Assembly (NCBI GenBank): GCA_045660325.1
Contig: JAZRDO010000030.1
Span: forward strand, 1-31,708
Direction of reading: 5' to 3'
Length of the DNA stretch: 31,708 nt
From: SVTX01 sp045660325
Lineage (GTDB): Bacteria > Bacillota > Clostridia > Oscillospirales > CAG-272
Within the stretch, counting starts at the first letter, position 1, and each line of letters starts with the position of its first letter. A program made the translations under genes and the position numbers. Positions 16,422-22,537 of the stretch are shown piece after piece. Below the pieces are notes generated by a model. The model worked only from the letters and a program-made list of their open reading frames with translations. It was not told where the DNA came from and searched no databases.

Positions 16422-17137
16422 GAATTCTTATAACTAATGACGACGGAATAAGATCTCCGAGTCTTCACAAGCTCGCCCTCTGGGCTAATACCTTTGCCGA
16501 GGTAACCGTTGTTGCTCCCAAGGTTGAGCAAAGCGGAAAGAGTCAGGCAATTGATATTATAAACGCCATCGAGGTCATACGCGTTGATTTTGAGGAAAAT
16601 ATTGAGGCTTACTCGGTTGATTCAACTCCTGCCGATTGCGTTCGCTTTGGCATCGTCGGACTCCACCGCGAATACGATCTCGTAATTTCGGGTATCAACC
16701 GCGGATATAATATGGGCAAGGACATTATCTATTCGGGCACTGTGGGCGCAATTTTTGAGGCTTACGGTATGGGTGTCAAGGCTATGGCTATATCAACCGA
16801 TTTTACATCATTTAATACTGCTGTGGCTAATCTTGACCGCGTGTATAACTATATCATGGATAATAATTTGTTTGACTATTGTAAGCTTTACAACGTAAAT
16901 ATCCCCACCGAAATCAAGGGAGATATAAGAATTACCCGCCAGGGTAAGGCTTGCTACTCGGACGAGTTCGTGCTTGTGGGCGAGAATATGTATAAGCAGC
17001 GCGGCGAGTTTATCCCCGAATGCTGCGATGACCTTTGCTTTGATACGAATGCGATCAAGGAAGGATATATCTCAATCTGTCCTATGACGACGGAGAGAAC
17101 GGAGCTTTCGGTATTCGAGCAGCTTATAAACAAATAA
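16418..17137 (+). CDS. surE: 5'/3'-nucleotidase SurE
   Basis: SurE removes phosphate from nucleoside monophosphates and can act on short polyphosphate. The 239-aa protein starts with MRILITNDDGIRSP (Asp8, Asp9) and has VVAPKVEQSGKSQA, TPADCVRFG and the strongly conserved SGINRGYNMGKDIIYSGTV. Length is slightly below the common ~250 aa. The start codon overlaps the stop of the preceding gene by four bases (ATGA). In this operon it could process the NMPs produced by the NrnA-like enzymes. A terminator follows immediately. Confidence 0.95.
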   Translation: MRILITNDDGIRSPSLHKLALWANTFAEVTVVAPKVEQSGKSQAIDIINAIEVIRVDFEENIEAYSVDSTPADCVRFGIVGLHREYDLVISGINRGYNMGKDIIYSGTVGAIFEAYGMGVKAMAISTDFTSFNTAVANLDRVYNYIMDNNLFDYCKLYNVNIPTEIKGDIRITRQGKACYSDEFVLVGENMYKQRGEFIPECCDDLCFDTNAIKEGYISICPMTTERTELSVFEQLINK

Positions 17138-17173
17138 AACAGAGCAGGGGAGTAATACCCCTGTTTTGTTTTC
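17138..17173 (+). terminator. Terminator of the nucleotide-turnover operon
   Basis: A 13-bp stem (17138-17150 with 17158-17170, two G-T wobbles; core CAGGGG/CCCCTG) with a 7-base loop, ending in a T-rich tail. Confidence 0.88.
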
Positions 17174-17210
17174 TATTAAAAATTATCTTTAAAAATATTC
17201 AAAAAGGGTA

Positions 17211-17239
17211 TTGACAAACAAAACAAAGTATAGTATAAT
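17211..17239 (+). promoter_or_regulatory. Consensus promoter of the tRNA-Leu gene
   Basis: TTGACA (17211-17216), 17-base spacer and TATAAT (17234-17239), a perfect sigma-A match as expected for a stable RNA gene. Transcription should begin about 12-13 bases before the mature tRNA 5' end. Confidence 0.93.
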
Positions 17240-17258
17240 AATCAAGTCGTCAAGACAT

Positions 17259-17343
17259 GCGGAAGTGGCGGAACTGGCAGACGCGCACGTTTGAGGGGCG
17301 TGTGGTTCACACCGTACGGGTTCAAGTCCCGTTTTCCGCACCA
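17259..17343 (+). tRNA. tRNA-Leu (anticodon GAG)
   Basis: The acceptor stem pairs GCGGAAG (17259-17265) with TTTCCGC (17333-17339), discriminator A and encoded CCA (17341-17343). The anticodon arm is CACGT/GCGTG (17286-17290, 17298-17302) around loop TTGAGGG with anticodon GAG (17293-17295). A long variable arm containing GGT/ACC pairing marks it as class II. The T arm is ACGGG-TTCAAGT-CCCGT (17316-17332). It reads CUC and CUU, the dominant leucine codons of this window. It has its own promoter and terminator. Confidence 0.96.
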
Positions 17344-17378
17344 AAAAAGCAGGTAGGCAATCGCCTACCTGCTTTTTT
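17344..17378 (+). terminator. Terminator of the tRNA-Leu transcript
   Basis: A perfect 10-bp stem (17349-17358 with 17363-17372), AATC loop and six Ts directly after the tRNA CCA end. Confidence 0.95.
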
Positions 17379-17386
17379 GCTTTGTG

Positions 17387-17614
17387 AAACGGTCCTTTTA
17401 CCCGTAGAAAATTCAAATGGCGGCGTTAGCCATTTGAATTTTGATGCGAAGAGAATGCTTGCATTCTCTTGATTTGGCGCATTTGATGTTGCGGAAGCAA
17501 CGCGACAAATCTCGGTTCTAAGTCCCGTTCGAGCAAAGCGAGGCAAGTTCGGTCATTGATGCGAAGCATCAATGATTAGTGAGCGCAGCGAACGTTGTTC
17601 AACATCCCGTTTTC
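17387..17614 (+). repeat. Hairpin-packed 228-bp repeat, copy 1
   Basis: This non-coding segment is about 96% identical to 17647-17874. It consists of successive inverted repeats: 17408-17421/17429-17442 (14 bp, 7-base loop), 17449-17458/17461-17470 (10 bp, 2-base gap), a shorter GTTGC-GGAA-GCAAC element, and 17553-17562/17566-17575 (10 bp, GAA loop). Two stretches resemble the T arm and 3' end of the neighbouring tRNA-Leu (17512-17534 and 17597-17617). No open frame with a ribosome-binding site is present, so I see no gene here. Confidence 0.9.
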
Positions 17615-17646
17615 CGCCTAAGCCCCCCTCTATTTTTTTGCGCTAC

Positions 17647-17874
17647 AAACGGTCCTTTCACCCGTAGAAAATTCAAATGGCGGCGTTAGCCATTTGAATT
17701 TTGATGCGAAGAGAATGCTTGCATTCTCTTGATTTGGCGCATTTGTTGTTGCGGAAGCAACGCGACAAATCTCGGTTCTAAGTCCCACTCGAGCAAAGCG
17801 AGGCAAGTACGGTCATTGATGCGAAGCATCAATGATTAGTGAGCGAAGCGAACGTTGTTCAAAGTCCCGCTTTC
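17647..17874 (+). repeat. Hairpin-packed 228-bp repeat, copy 2
   Basis: Direct copy of 17387-17614 at an offset of 260 bases, with about nine substitutions and no indels. All main hairpins are kept. In the GTTGC-GGAA-GCAAC element copy 2 has an extra outer A-T pair that copy 1 lacks. The 32 bases between the copies differ in sequence apart from a T-run/TTGC just before each copy. The 46 bases after the second copy contain nothing recognisable. Confidence 0.9.
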
Positions 17875-17920
17875 ACATACAATAATATATAAAACATAGT
17901 ATATGAACAAATAAAAAGTC

Positions 17921-17949
17921 TTGAAAATTCAAGAAAAATATGATATAAT
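17921..17949 (+). promoter_or_regulatory. Sigma-A promoter of the zinc-ribbon gene
   Basis: TTGAAA (17921-17926), 17-base spacer, TATAAT (17944-17949) with TGA before the -10. The -35 lies inside an inverted repeat (CTTGAA-AA-TTCAAG, 17920-17933), which could be an operator. Confidence 0.87.
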
Positions 17950-17978
17950 ATATTTTATCAATAAGGGAGGGGAACTAT

Positions 17979-18425
17979 ATGAAACGCAAATCTTATTCAA
18001 TAGATGCTGCCATGGTGTTCAATAAGTTTTACTGCCACCAATGCGGAAATAAACTTACAAAAAGCCCCTACACACGTACTATTAAACGCGGAGATCCCGA
18101 ATACAAAGAACATTCTCATATAGGATTTAAACGTGTCTTTGGCGACGTAGATTTAATAGAGTACGACTTCAAATGTTGTAATTGCAACAAAATCATTTCT
18201 CCAGACGAACAGTATGTAATCAATAAAGTGCAAAAAATACAAGGAAAACATATTTTAAGTGAGGAAGAGTTATTGGAAAATAAAGAAAAAGCATATTCAG
18301 CGATCCAAAGGAAACGAAAGATCACGGACATAATCGTAAAGGCGCTATTTATTGTTGCAATCATAGTATCCATCTATTATGCAATTAAAACGAACAACTT
18401 TTCGCTCAAATTTCATTTGATTTGA
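17979..18425 (+). CDS. Hypothetical zinc-ribbon protein with C-terminal membrane anchor
   Basis: This 148-aa protein is not one I recognise. It has two CxxC knuckles (Cys19/Cys22 in YCHQCGNKL and Cys66/Cys69 in KCCNCNKII) that would form a zinc ribbon, a charged helical middle (~84-115), and a single hydrophobic segment (~117-136) near the C-terminus. It is therefore probably a tail-anchored membrane protein with a cytoplasmic zinc ribbon. A strong promoter and GGGAGG about 6-8 bases before the ATG support expression. Codon use is much more AT-rich (many AAA, ATA, TTA) than in the surrounding operons. Together with its place next to a tRNA gene and repeats, this suggests acquisition, although no integrase or transfer gene is present. 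Confidence 0.75.
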   Translation: MKRKSYSIDAAMVFNKFYCHQCGNKLTKSPYTRTIKRGDPEYKEHSHIGFKRVFGDVDLIEYDFKCCNCNKIISPDEQYVINKVQKIQGKHILSEEELLENKEKAYSAIQRKRKITDIIVKALFIVAIIVSIYYAIKTNNFSLKFHLI

Positions 18426-18457
18426 AATTTTATATATGTTATAATTATTTATAATAT

Positions 18458-18522
18458 AAAAAACTCCCCACAAAAACCCACGTTTTTTCAAAAATCTCCA
18501 AAACAACATAAAACAGGGGAGT
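18458..18522 (-). other. Terminator-like inverted repeat with long loop (minus strand)
   Basis: ACTCCCC (18463-18469) pairs with GGGGAGT (18516-18522) across 46 bases. Read on the minus strand the second arm is followed by TTTTTT (18463-18458), as in an intrinsic terminator with a large loop. It could end spoIIID transcription or be part of a small RNA. The region 18426-18683 holds no convincing gene. Confidence 0.4.
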
Positions 18523-18540
18523 CGCATTTTCCTATATATA

Positions 18541-18572
18541 AAATTATACAAAATCAAAATTTTGTATAATTT
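18541..18572. repeat. Perfect 14-bp AT-rich inverted repeat
   Basis: 18541-18554 pairs with 18559-18572 around a CAAA loop. No T-run follows on either strand. It lies between the zinc-ribbon gene and spoIIID, both of which end towards it. Confidence 0.8.
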
Positions 18573-18683
18573 AGGGGATAAAAAACGGCAAAAAGGGCTG
18601 ATTTTCGGCTTTGGCGCTCATTCTGACCAGTTTTGCCTATATCAACCCTATATCCACTCTTTTTATATTTTTACGTATTTTTA

Positions 18684-18950
18684 TCAACTTATTTCTTTTT
18701 CGTGGCAATATTTATTTTTCGTTGCAAGTCCGCCGCGTATGTGCCGTTCCTCTTTATTTTTTTCAAGCACCTTTTTCACATCCTCATATAAGGACAAATT
18801 TATCCCTCGCAGCTTTTCGGTTACGTCCTTATGTACTGTGCTTTTACTGATTCCAAATCTCGCGGCAACCGACCGTACCGTAGAATTATTTTCAACGAGA
18901 TACGTGCCAAGTATCACGCACCTTTCTTTGCCCGTTGATAAATACGCCAT
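18684..18950 (-). CDS. spoIIID: Sporulation transcription factor SpoIIID
   Basis: SpoIIID is a mother-cell DNA-binding regulator that represses or activates many sigma-E genes and is needed for sigma-K production. The 88-aa product aligns closely in order with the Bacillus protein: ERCVILGTYLVENNSTVRSVAARFG, then GISKSTVHKDVTEKL (helix-turn-helix, ~23-44), INLSLYEDVKKVL, and the basic C-terminal HIRGGLATKNKY. An ATG at 18956 is also in frame, but TGAGG (18963-18959) is only 2 bases from it and 8 from the ATG at 18950, which is preferred. A candidate sigma-E promoter lies upstream. Its presence is good evidence that the organism sporulates. Confidence 0.96.
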   Translation of the reverse strand: MAYLSTGKERCVILGTYLVENNSTVRSVAARFGISKSTVHKDVTEKLRGINLSLYEDVKKVLEKNKEERHIRGGLATKNKYCHEKEIS

Positions 18951-18986
18951 TATCATAACCTCAATTCGTATATTAGTTTCAAATTA

Positions 18987-19016
18987 AATATATGTATTTA
19001 TTTGTCTTAATATAAC
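18987..19016 (-). promoter_or_regulatory. Candidate sigma-E promoter of spoIIID
   Basis: On the minus strand GTTATATT (19016-19009) is followed after 14 bases by CATATATT (18994-18987). These resemble the sigma-E -35 (ATATT core) and -10 (CATA-y-A-h-T) elements with the family's usual ~14-base gap. spoIIID is a sigma-E gene in Bacillus. The expected start near 18980 leaves a leader of about 30 bases. Confidence 0.65.
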
Positions 19017-19064
19017 CTAATTTGCGCCGAAAATTACAGCAAAATCGGCAGATCGGAGCCTTAT

Positions 19065-19826
19065 ATGGATACCCAGAATTATCATATTTTTGAAGGTATG
19101 ACGTCAATTTCAGCCCTTATTGGTGCTATAATCGACGGCAAAAACGACCGTAAAATCATCAAAATTTTATATGATGCAGACATCAAGTCCAAAAAGATCC
19201 GCGAAATCGGATTTTTGACTCACAAGGCTCGCGAGCTCGGTTTCGCACTTATCGAGTCGGATTCTGCTACCATTGACGGCCTTGCAAACGGCAAAACACA
19301 CGGCGGCATCATAGCTCTTTGTAGTGACCGTACCTACTCCTCCGTTAATTGTGAAAATATTAACAAATGCGGATTTTACGCCCTGATCGACGGTGTTGAG
19401 GATCCTTATAACTTCGGTTACTGTGTACGTTCACTTTATGCCGCAGGCGCCGACGGACTCATTCTTCCGGAGCGCAATTGGATGTCAGCCTCGGGTGTCG
19501 TTGCCAAATCCGCCGCAGGAACCAGCGAGCTTTTCGATATCTTTGTTGACGATCTTGAATCTGCAGTTGACAAATTCAAAGCCCTCGGATTTAAGGTTAT
19601 TTGCGCTGAAATCCGCGATTCAGTTTCCCTTTACGAAGCCGATCTTACAGGCCCTATCCTCTTTATTATCGGCGGTGAAAAGCGCGGTATTTCAAGTAAG
19701 CTTATGTCAAAGGCTGATATGAATATAAGAATTGACTACGCGCGATCCTTCCGTGGCTCGTTACCGACCGCATCTGCAGTATCGATTATTGCTTTCCACG
19801 CGGCAAATTCAAGAAAATCTAAATAA
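19065..19826 (+). CDS. SpoU/TrmH-family RNA 2'-O-ribose methyltransferase
   Basis: The 253-aa protein transfers a methyl group from S-adenosylmethionine to ribose 2'-OH of rRNA or tRNA. Residues 1-~90 form an L30e-like substrate-binding domain (THGGIIALC near its end). The SPOUT knot domain has motif 1 DGVEDPYNFGYCVRSLYAAGADG, motif 2 LFIIGGEKRGIS and a divergent motif 3 SLPTASAVSIIAFHA in place of the usual SLNVS-A. The arrangement resembles RlmB, but the RNA target cannot be fixed. CGGAG (19054-19058) is 6 bases before the ATG. It is divergent from spoIIID. Confidence 0.9.
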   Translation: MDTQNYHIFEGMTSISALIGAIIDGKNDRKIIKILYDADIKSKKIREIGFLTHKARELGFALIESDSATIDGLANGKTHGGIIALCSDRTYSSVNCENINKCGFYALIDGVEDPYNFGYCVRSLYAAGADGLILPERNWMSASGVVAKSAAGTSELFDIFVDDLESAVDKFKALGFKVICAEIRDSVSLYEADLTGPILFIIGGEKRGISSKLMSKADMNIRIDYARSFRGSLPTASAVSIIAFHAANSRKSK

Positions 19827-19851
19827 ATTCAACATTTTTCGCAATTGTTCA

Positions 19852-19879
19852 TTGTTTGTTGACAATATTGTGATACAAT
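19852..19879 (+). promoter_or_regulatory. Extended -10 promoter of the YesL-like gene
   Basis: TGATACAAT (19871-19879) is an extended -10. TTGTTT (19852-19857) lies 16 bases upstream of the hexamer. A TTGACA at 19859-19864 overlaps this region but has no -10 at suitable distance. Confidence 0.6.
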
Positions 19880-19917
19880 TAAATATTGATGATATTATTT
19901 AAGGACGGTCTTATAAA

Positions 19918-20922
19918 TTGACTAAAAAAGATAAAAAACCAAGATTACGCCTTCTTGACATAAACCGCGACGGCAAGGGCGTCGAAAAAGGCGAGGACAA
20001 AACTCCGAATTTGAAATATTTCTTTAAGCTGTACGCGAGAAAATTCACCAAACTTCTTTCCGCTACAATGATAATGAATTTTCAGATATTCCCTCTTTTA
20101 ATTTCCCTTTATCTTTACTTTTTTGCAAATCCCACAACTCCCACTGCATACTATACGGAATTCCCTGCTCTTTACGGCATCTCACAGCTTGGCGGAGATA
20201 TGGTAAACACAGTAAACTCCAACGCGTTTTTGACACAGTTCGGCCTTCCCGCATATAACACATACGTTTACTGGGTTATCGGCGCGCTCGCGCTCATACA
20301 TATCGCGACCTTCGGTTTGCAGATGGTAGGCGCGACCTACATTATGCGCGGACTCGTACGCGGAGATAGCGTATTTATGGTTTCCGACTATTTCTATGCA
20401 ATCAAGAAAAATTGGAAGCAAGGTCTTATTATGGGCTTTATCGACACCGCCTGCATCGGACTTCTCGCATTCAATTTCATTTACTTCTACAATCTCGCTC
20501 CCACGGGCTTTACGAACTTTATGTACGCGATGACGGTAGCGCTTATATGCCTTTACCTCGTATTCAGATATTATATCTACCTTATACTCATCACGTTCAA
20601 CATCAAGCTCTTCAAGGCAATAAAGAACTCCTTAATTTTCGTGGTTCTCGGTCTTAAGCGCAATTTCCTCGCATTTATAGGAATCGCGCTCATTACAGCC
20701 TTCGCAGTAGGACTTATAATGCTTCTTATGCCCATTGGAGCAGGCGTGGTACTCGTTCTCCCGCTTATCTACTATCTCGGCACCTGCGGCTTTATTTCAA
20801 CCTATGCGGCATATCCCGTAATTCAGAAATATATGATAGATCCCCCGACACCAAAGAAGTCCAAGGATAATGCGGACTCCATAGAGTCGGAGGACGAAAG
20901 CACAGTTGAAGCTGAAAGCTAA
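19918..20922 (+). CDS. YesL-like (DUF624) multi-pass membrane protein
   Basis: A 334-aa protein with a basic N-terminal tail (~1-35), about six hydrophobic segments between residues ~48 and 300, and an acidic Ser/Glu-rich C-terminal tail. The central segment FMVSDYFYAIKKNWKQGLIMGFID resembles the core of the DUF624/YesL family, often found near sugar transporters and of unknown function. The reading frame begins with TTG at 19918; AAGGACGG (19901-19908) is upstream with 9 bases of spacing. No ATG occurs until about residue 50, inside the first membrane segment, so the TTG start is favoured. Its stop codon overlaps that of the convergent deacetylase gene. Confidence 0.75.
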   Translation: MTKKDKKPRLRLLDINRDGKGVEKGEDKTPNLKYFFKLYARKFTKLLSATMIMNFQIFPLLISLYLYFFANPTTPTAYYTEFPALYGISQLGGDMVNTVNSNAFLTQFGLPAYNTYVYWVIGALALIHIATFGLQMVGATYIMRGLVRGDSVFMVSDYFYAIKKNWKQGLIMGFIDTACIGLLAFNFIYFYNLAPTGFTNFMYAMTVALICLYLVFRYYIYLILITFNIKLFKAIKNSLIFVVLGLKRNFLAFIGIALITAFAVGLIMLLMPIGAGVVLVLPLIYYLGTCGFISTYAAYPVIQKYMIDPPTPKKSKDNADSIESEDESTVEAES

Positions 20923-21623
20923 TCATTTTCAATAAGCTCGCTTACAACCACGAATTTATAACCCATATCCAATAATTTAGGAATAAACAGTCTTAACGCT
21001 TCGACGGTAGGGCTGTTTTTTCCTATATAGTCGTGCATAAGGATAATATCTCCCGATTGCACCTTGCCCGTTACGTGCTTACATATATCTTTGGGGCTCG
21101 TATGCGCCCAATCACGCGTATCAATATCCCAAAGTATCACCTTATAATCAAGCTCTCTCGCGATACGTGTGACCGAAGTGTCTATCATTCCCTCGGGCGG
21201 CCGCATAAGGTGTGTTTTTATTCCTATCTTCTCGTGAATTTTATTTTCACACGCCTCGATTTCCCTTTTAAGTGAATCATAATCAAGCTGATGCACGGTC
21301 TTATGAGAATAGGTATGATTGGCTATTTCGTGCCCCCGTGAAACCACCTCGTCGAGCGCCCCGCTGTAATTCTCGGCATTGACACCAACCACAAAGAAGG
21401 TAGCTTTGATTCCGTATTCGTCAAGAACGTCAAGTATCTGGCGCGTTTGTCTTGGATGAGGTCCGTCGTCAAAGGTAAGTGCGATCTTGTTTTCACTGTT
21501 TTTACTGTTATAAATAACTATATCTCCATCGTCGGCCTCCGCGGCGCTTACGACCTGCATAACGCCCCTGATTCCCGAGAGAAGCATCAGAGCCACGATC
21601 AAAAATATCAATATTCTTTTCAT
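20919..21623 (-). CDS. Polysaccharide (peptidoglycan) deacetylase, NodB family
   Basis: The 234-aa protein has an N-terminal signal sequence or anchor (~1-28) and a full NodB domain: TFDDGPHPRQT (Asp52, Asp53), NHTYSH (His103, His107), RPPEG (Arg141), DTRDW and LMHD (His197). All catalytic and metal residues are intact, as in chitin/GlcNAc deacetylases, so extracytoplasmic removal of N-acetyl groups from peptidoglycan is expected. It begins 6 bases after the pdaA stop and has only a weak SD, so it is probably translated by coupling with pdaA. Confidence 0.9.
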   Translation of the reverse strand: MKRILIFLIVALMLLSGIRGVMQVVSAAEADDGDIVIYNSKNSENKIALTFDDGPHPRQTRQILDVLDEYGIKATFFVVGVNAENYSGALDEVVSRGHEIANHTYSHKTVHQLDYDSLKREIEACENKIHEKIGIKTHLMRPPEGMIDTSVTRIARELDYKVILWDIDTRDWAHTSPKDICKHVTGKVQSGDIILMHDYIGKNSPTVEALRLFIPKLLDMGYKFVVVSELIEND

Positions 21624-21629
21624 TTTTTC

Positions 21630-22418
21630 TTATTTCGGTATCTCATCAAGAGAGCCGAATCTATATCCCATATTCTTTAAATCTATAATAACGTCCTCAA
21701 GTATAACTGCATTCGTTTTGGACGTTGGATGAAGCAAAATTATCGCTCCATTATGAATATTGGACATAATTTTCTCCTTTGCTGCGGATTCGCTCATTTG
21801 CTTTCCATTATCCCAATCGGCATACGCTATACTCCAAAATACCGTCCTGTATCCCATCTCCTCAGCATATCCGAGCGAGGTCGTATCAAACTTGCCCTCG
21901 GGCGGGCGGTAATATTTTGAAAGCTCCTTACCCGTATATTCCAAGCAAACGTCCTCAAGCTTTTTTATTTCCCTTGTGAAATCGTCAAGGCTTATATTTA
22001 CCATGCTCTTATGGGAATAGGTGTGATTACAAACAAGATGCCCCTCGTCAAACATACGGTTTACAAGATTTGTGTTGCGGGTAATAAGATTTCCAAGCAC
22101 GAAAAACGCGCCGCGCACGTCCTGTCTTTTCATAATGTCAAGTATTTTTTCAACGTTACCGTTCTCATATCCCGCATCAAAGGTAAGATATACGACCTTG
22201 TCCCGATCCTTATCTCCGTGTGATCTGTCAAAGCCTATTGCACCGTACTCATCAACGATTTTAAGCGTACTGTCAAGGACGGGCTGCTTGTGACTTTTAT
22301 TCCTTATGCAATACCAATTAATAACGCCCGTGGGTTCCTTTGCAAAAGCCGTAAAGGTACAAAGGCACACAGCTATCAATACAAACAATGCAAAAATACC
22401 GATCAAATTCTTTTTCAT
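21630..22418 (-). CDS. pdaA: PdaA-type spore-cortex muramic-acid deacetylase
   Basis: PdaA removes the acetyl group from muramic acid on the way to muramic delta-lactam, the mark by which germination enzymes recognise spore cortex. The 262-aa protein has a signal peptide (~1-26), then the PdaA-specific INWYCIRNKSHKQP segment, LTFDAGYENGNV (Asp81), AFFVLGN, NHTYSHKSM (His132, His136), YYRPPEGKFD (Arg171), TVFWSIAYADWDNGK and ILLHPTSKTNA (His230). TFD-A-GYENG in place of NodB TFDDG is typical of this subfamily. AAGGAGG lies 8 bases before the ATG. With spoIIID nearby it supports sporulation. Confidence 0.9.
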   Translation of the reverse strand: MKKNLIGIFALFVLIAVCLCTFTAFAKEPTGVINWYCIRNKSHKQPVLDSTLKIVDEYGAIGFDRSHGDKDRDKVVYLTFDAGYENGNVEKILDIMKRQDVRGAFFVLGNLITRNTNLVNRMFDEGHLVCNHTYSHKSMVNISLDDFTREIKKLEDVCLEYTGKELSKYYRPPEGKFDTTSLGYAEEMGYRTVFWSIAYADWDNGKQMSESAAKEKIMSNIHNGAIILLHPTSKTNAVILEDVIIDLKNMGYRFGSLDEIPK

Positions 22419-22441
22419 TTTTCATCCTCCTTTCTATATTT

Positions 22442-22470
22442 AGTTTATCATTTACGTGGCAAAATAACAA
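22442..22470 (-). promoter_or_regulatory. Possible promoter of the pdaA operon
   Basis: On the minus strand TTGTTA (22470-22465), 17 bases, TAAACT (22447-22442) with a TG before the -10. Each hexamer matches four of six bases. I could not find a convincing sigma-F or sigma-G site, which would be expected for pdaA. Confidence 0.3.
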
Positions 22471-22505
22471 AGTCAAAAATCATAAAAAATGTTATTTAAT
22501 TACAC

Positions 22506-22537
22506 AAAAAAGCACCGCCACATGCGGTGCTTTTTTT
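22506..22537 (-). terminator. Strong terminator of the membrane-anchored unknown gene
   Basis: A 13-bp perfect stem (22506-22518 with 22524-22536) whose outer six pairs are A-T, giving runs of T on both strands. It lies at the 3' end of the minus-strand gene starting at 23216. Confidence 0.93.

Noticed and set aside
17257..17472. Short open frames running across the tRNA-Leu gene and the first repeat
   Set aside because: They translate tRNA and hairpin sequence; such tRNA-overlapping frames are a common annotation artefact.
17387..17874. Hairpin repeats as integron attC sites
   Set aside because: No consistent GTTRRRY/RYYYAAC boundary pairs are present and there is no cassette ORF between the copies or integrase nearby.
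18562..18987. Plus-strand open frame opposite spoIIID
   Set aside because: It has no SD and overlaps a confidently identified gene with a matching promoter on the other strand.
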